Below are positions 15,589 through 15,637 of a stretch of 15,637 nucleotides of DNA, in pieces. The notes beneath the pieces are model-generated. The model was not told the DNA's origin and ran no database searches. It was given only the letters and a program-made list of their open reading frames with translations. The position numbers were made by a program, and so were the translations under genes. Every line of letters begins with the position of its first letter. Position 1 is the stretch's first letter. Origin of the DNA: Bacteroidales bacterium UBA1797 (lineage in GTDB: Bacteria > Bacteroidota > Bacteroidia > Bacteroidales > VadinHA17); the NCBI GenBank assembly GCA_002319885.1, contig DCFT01000128.1:44714-60350 (forward strand), given 5' to 3'.

Positions 15589-15637
15589 GGGTTTTGGATT
15601 TCAACAACCCGGGAAACACTAAGAAACACTAAGAAAC
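15589..15637. repeat. Start of intergenic repeat, copy 3 (cut by window end)
   Basis: TGGATTTCAAC (15595-15605) is identical to 60-70 in copy 1 and is followed by AACCC. A 10-bp tandem unit, GAAACACTAA, then begins at 15613 and repeats 2.5 times to the window end. The shared string ACACTAAGAA (15617-15626 and 15627-15636) is the exact reverse complement of 2081-2090 in copy 2. GGGTT (15589-15593) can pair with AACCC (15606-15610) as a small hairpin 26 bases after the second kinase stop; no T-run follows it. This appears to be a third member of the same modular repeat family. Confidence 0.5.

Noticed and set aside
15613..15637. Short direct repeats considered as the start of a CRISPR array
   Set aside because: The units are 10 bp with no spacers and match intergenic repeat modules elsewhere in the window.

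Overview
The window looks like chromosomal DNA from a member of the Bacteroidota, probably an environmental or gut member of the Bacteroidales or a related order; no finer placement is possible by eye. The reasons are AT-rich DNA with weak ribosome binding sites, exported proteins whose mature ends begin with Gln after an Ala-x-Ser or Tyr-Ala site, sensor kinases built on 14-repeat Reg_prop propellers plus Y_Y_Y, a long FtsX/MacB-like permease of the Bacteroidota type, and intergenic repeats built from CACAAAG-like units.

Layout: (1) 1-86 is a truncated intergenic repeat. (2) 109-1902 (+) encodes a cytoplasmic three-domain Xaa-Pro aminopeptidase. (3) 1944-2126 is a second, apparently complete repeat copy with 12-bp perfect inverted ends and internal hairpins. 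It lies between convergent genes. (4) 6606-2141 (-) is a probable two-gene operon: an ABC-type permease without a visible ATPase, then, 32 bp downstream, a lipoprotein of the GH127-like (DUF1680) glycosidase group. (5) 8791-6788 (-) encodes a secreted clan GH-A-like TIM-barrel protein with a C-terminal carbohydrate-binding-like domain. (6) 8899-12150 and 12330-15563 (+) are tandem paralogous membrane histidine kinases, divergent from (5). Each has two predicted seven-bladed propellers, and both end after the ATPase domain. (7) 15589-15637 begins a third repeat copy, cut by the window edge.

How the parts may fit: two secreted glycan-active proteins and two kinases of the type that sense polysaccharide breakdown products suggest a small carbohydrate-utilisation locus under two-component control. 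There is no SusC/SusD pair, no sugar kinase or isomerase, and no response regulator in the window, so it is either a fragment or a minimal accessory locus. The aminopeptidase is probably an unrelated housekeeping neighbour separated by the repeat.

The least ordinary observations are the paired kinases with a conserved catalytic core (about 64% identity by hand count) and diverged sensors, the lack of any ATG start for the first kinase, the Gln where a GH-A nucleophile Glu might be expected, and the modular repeat family at three gene boundaries. Nothing here proves a wholly new system.
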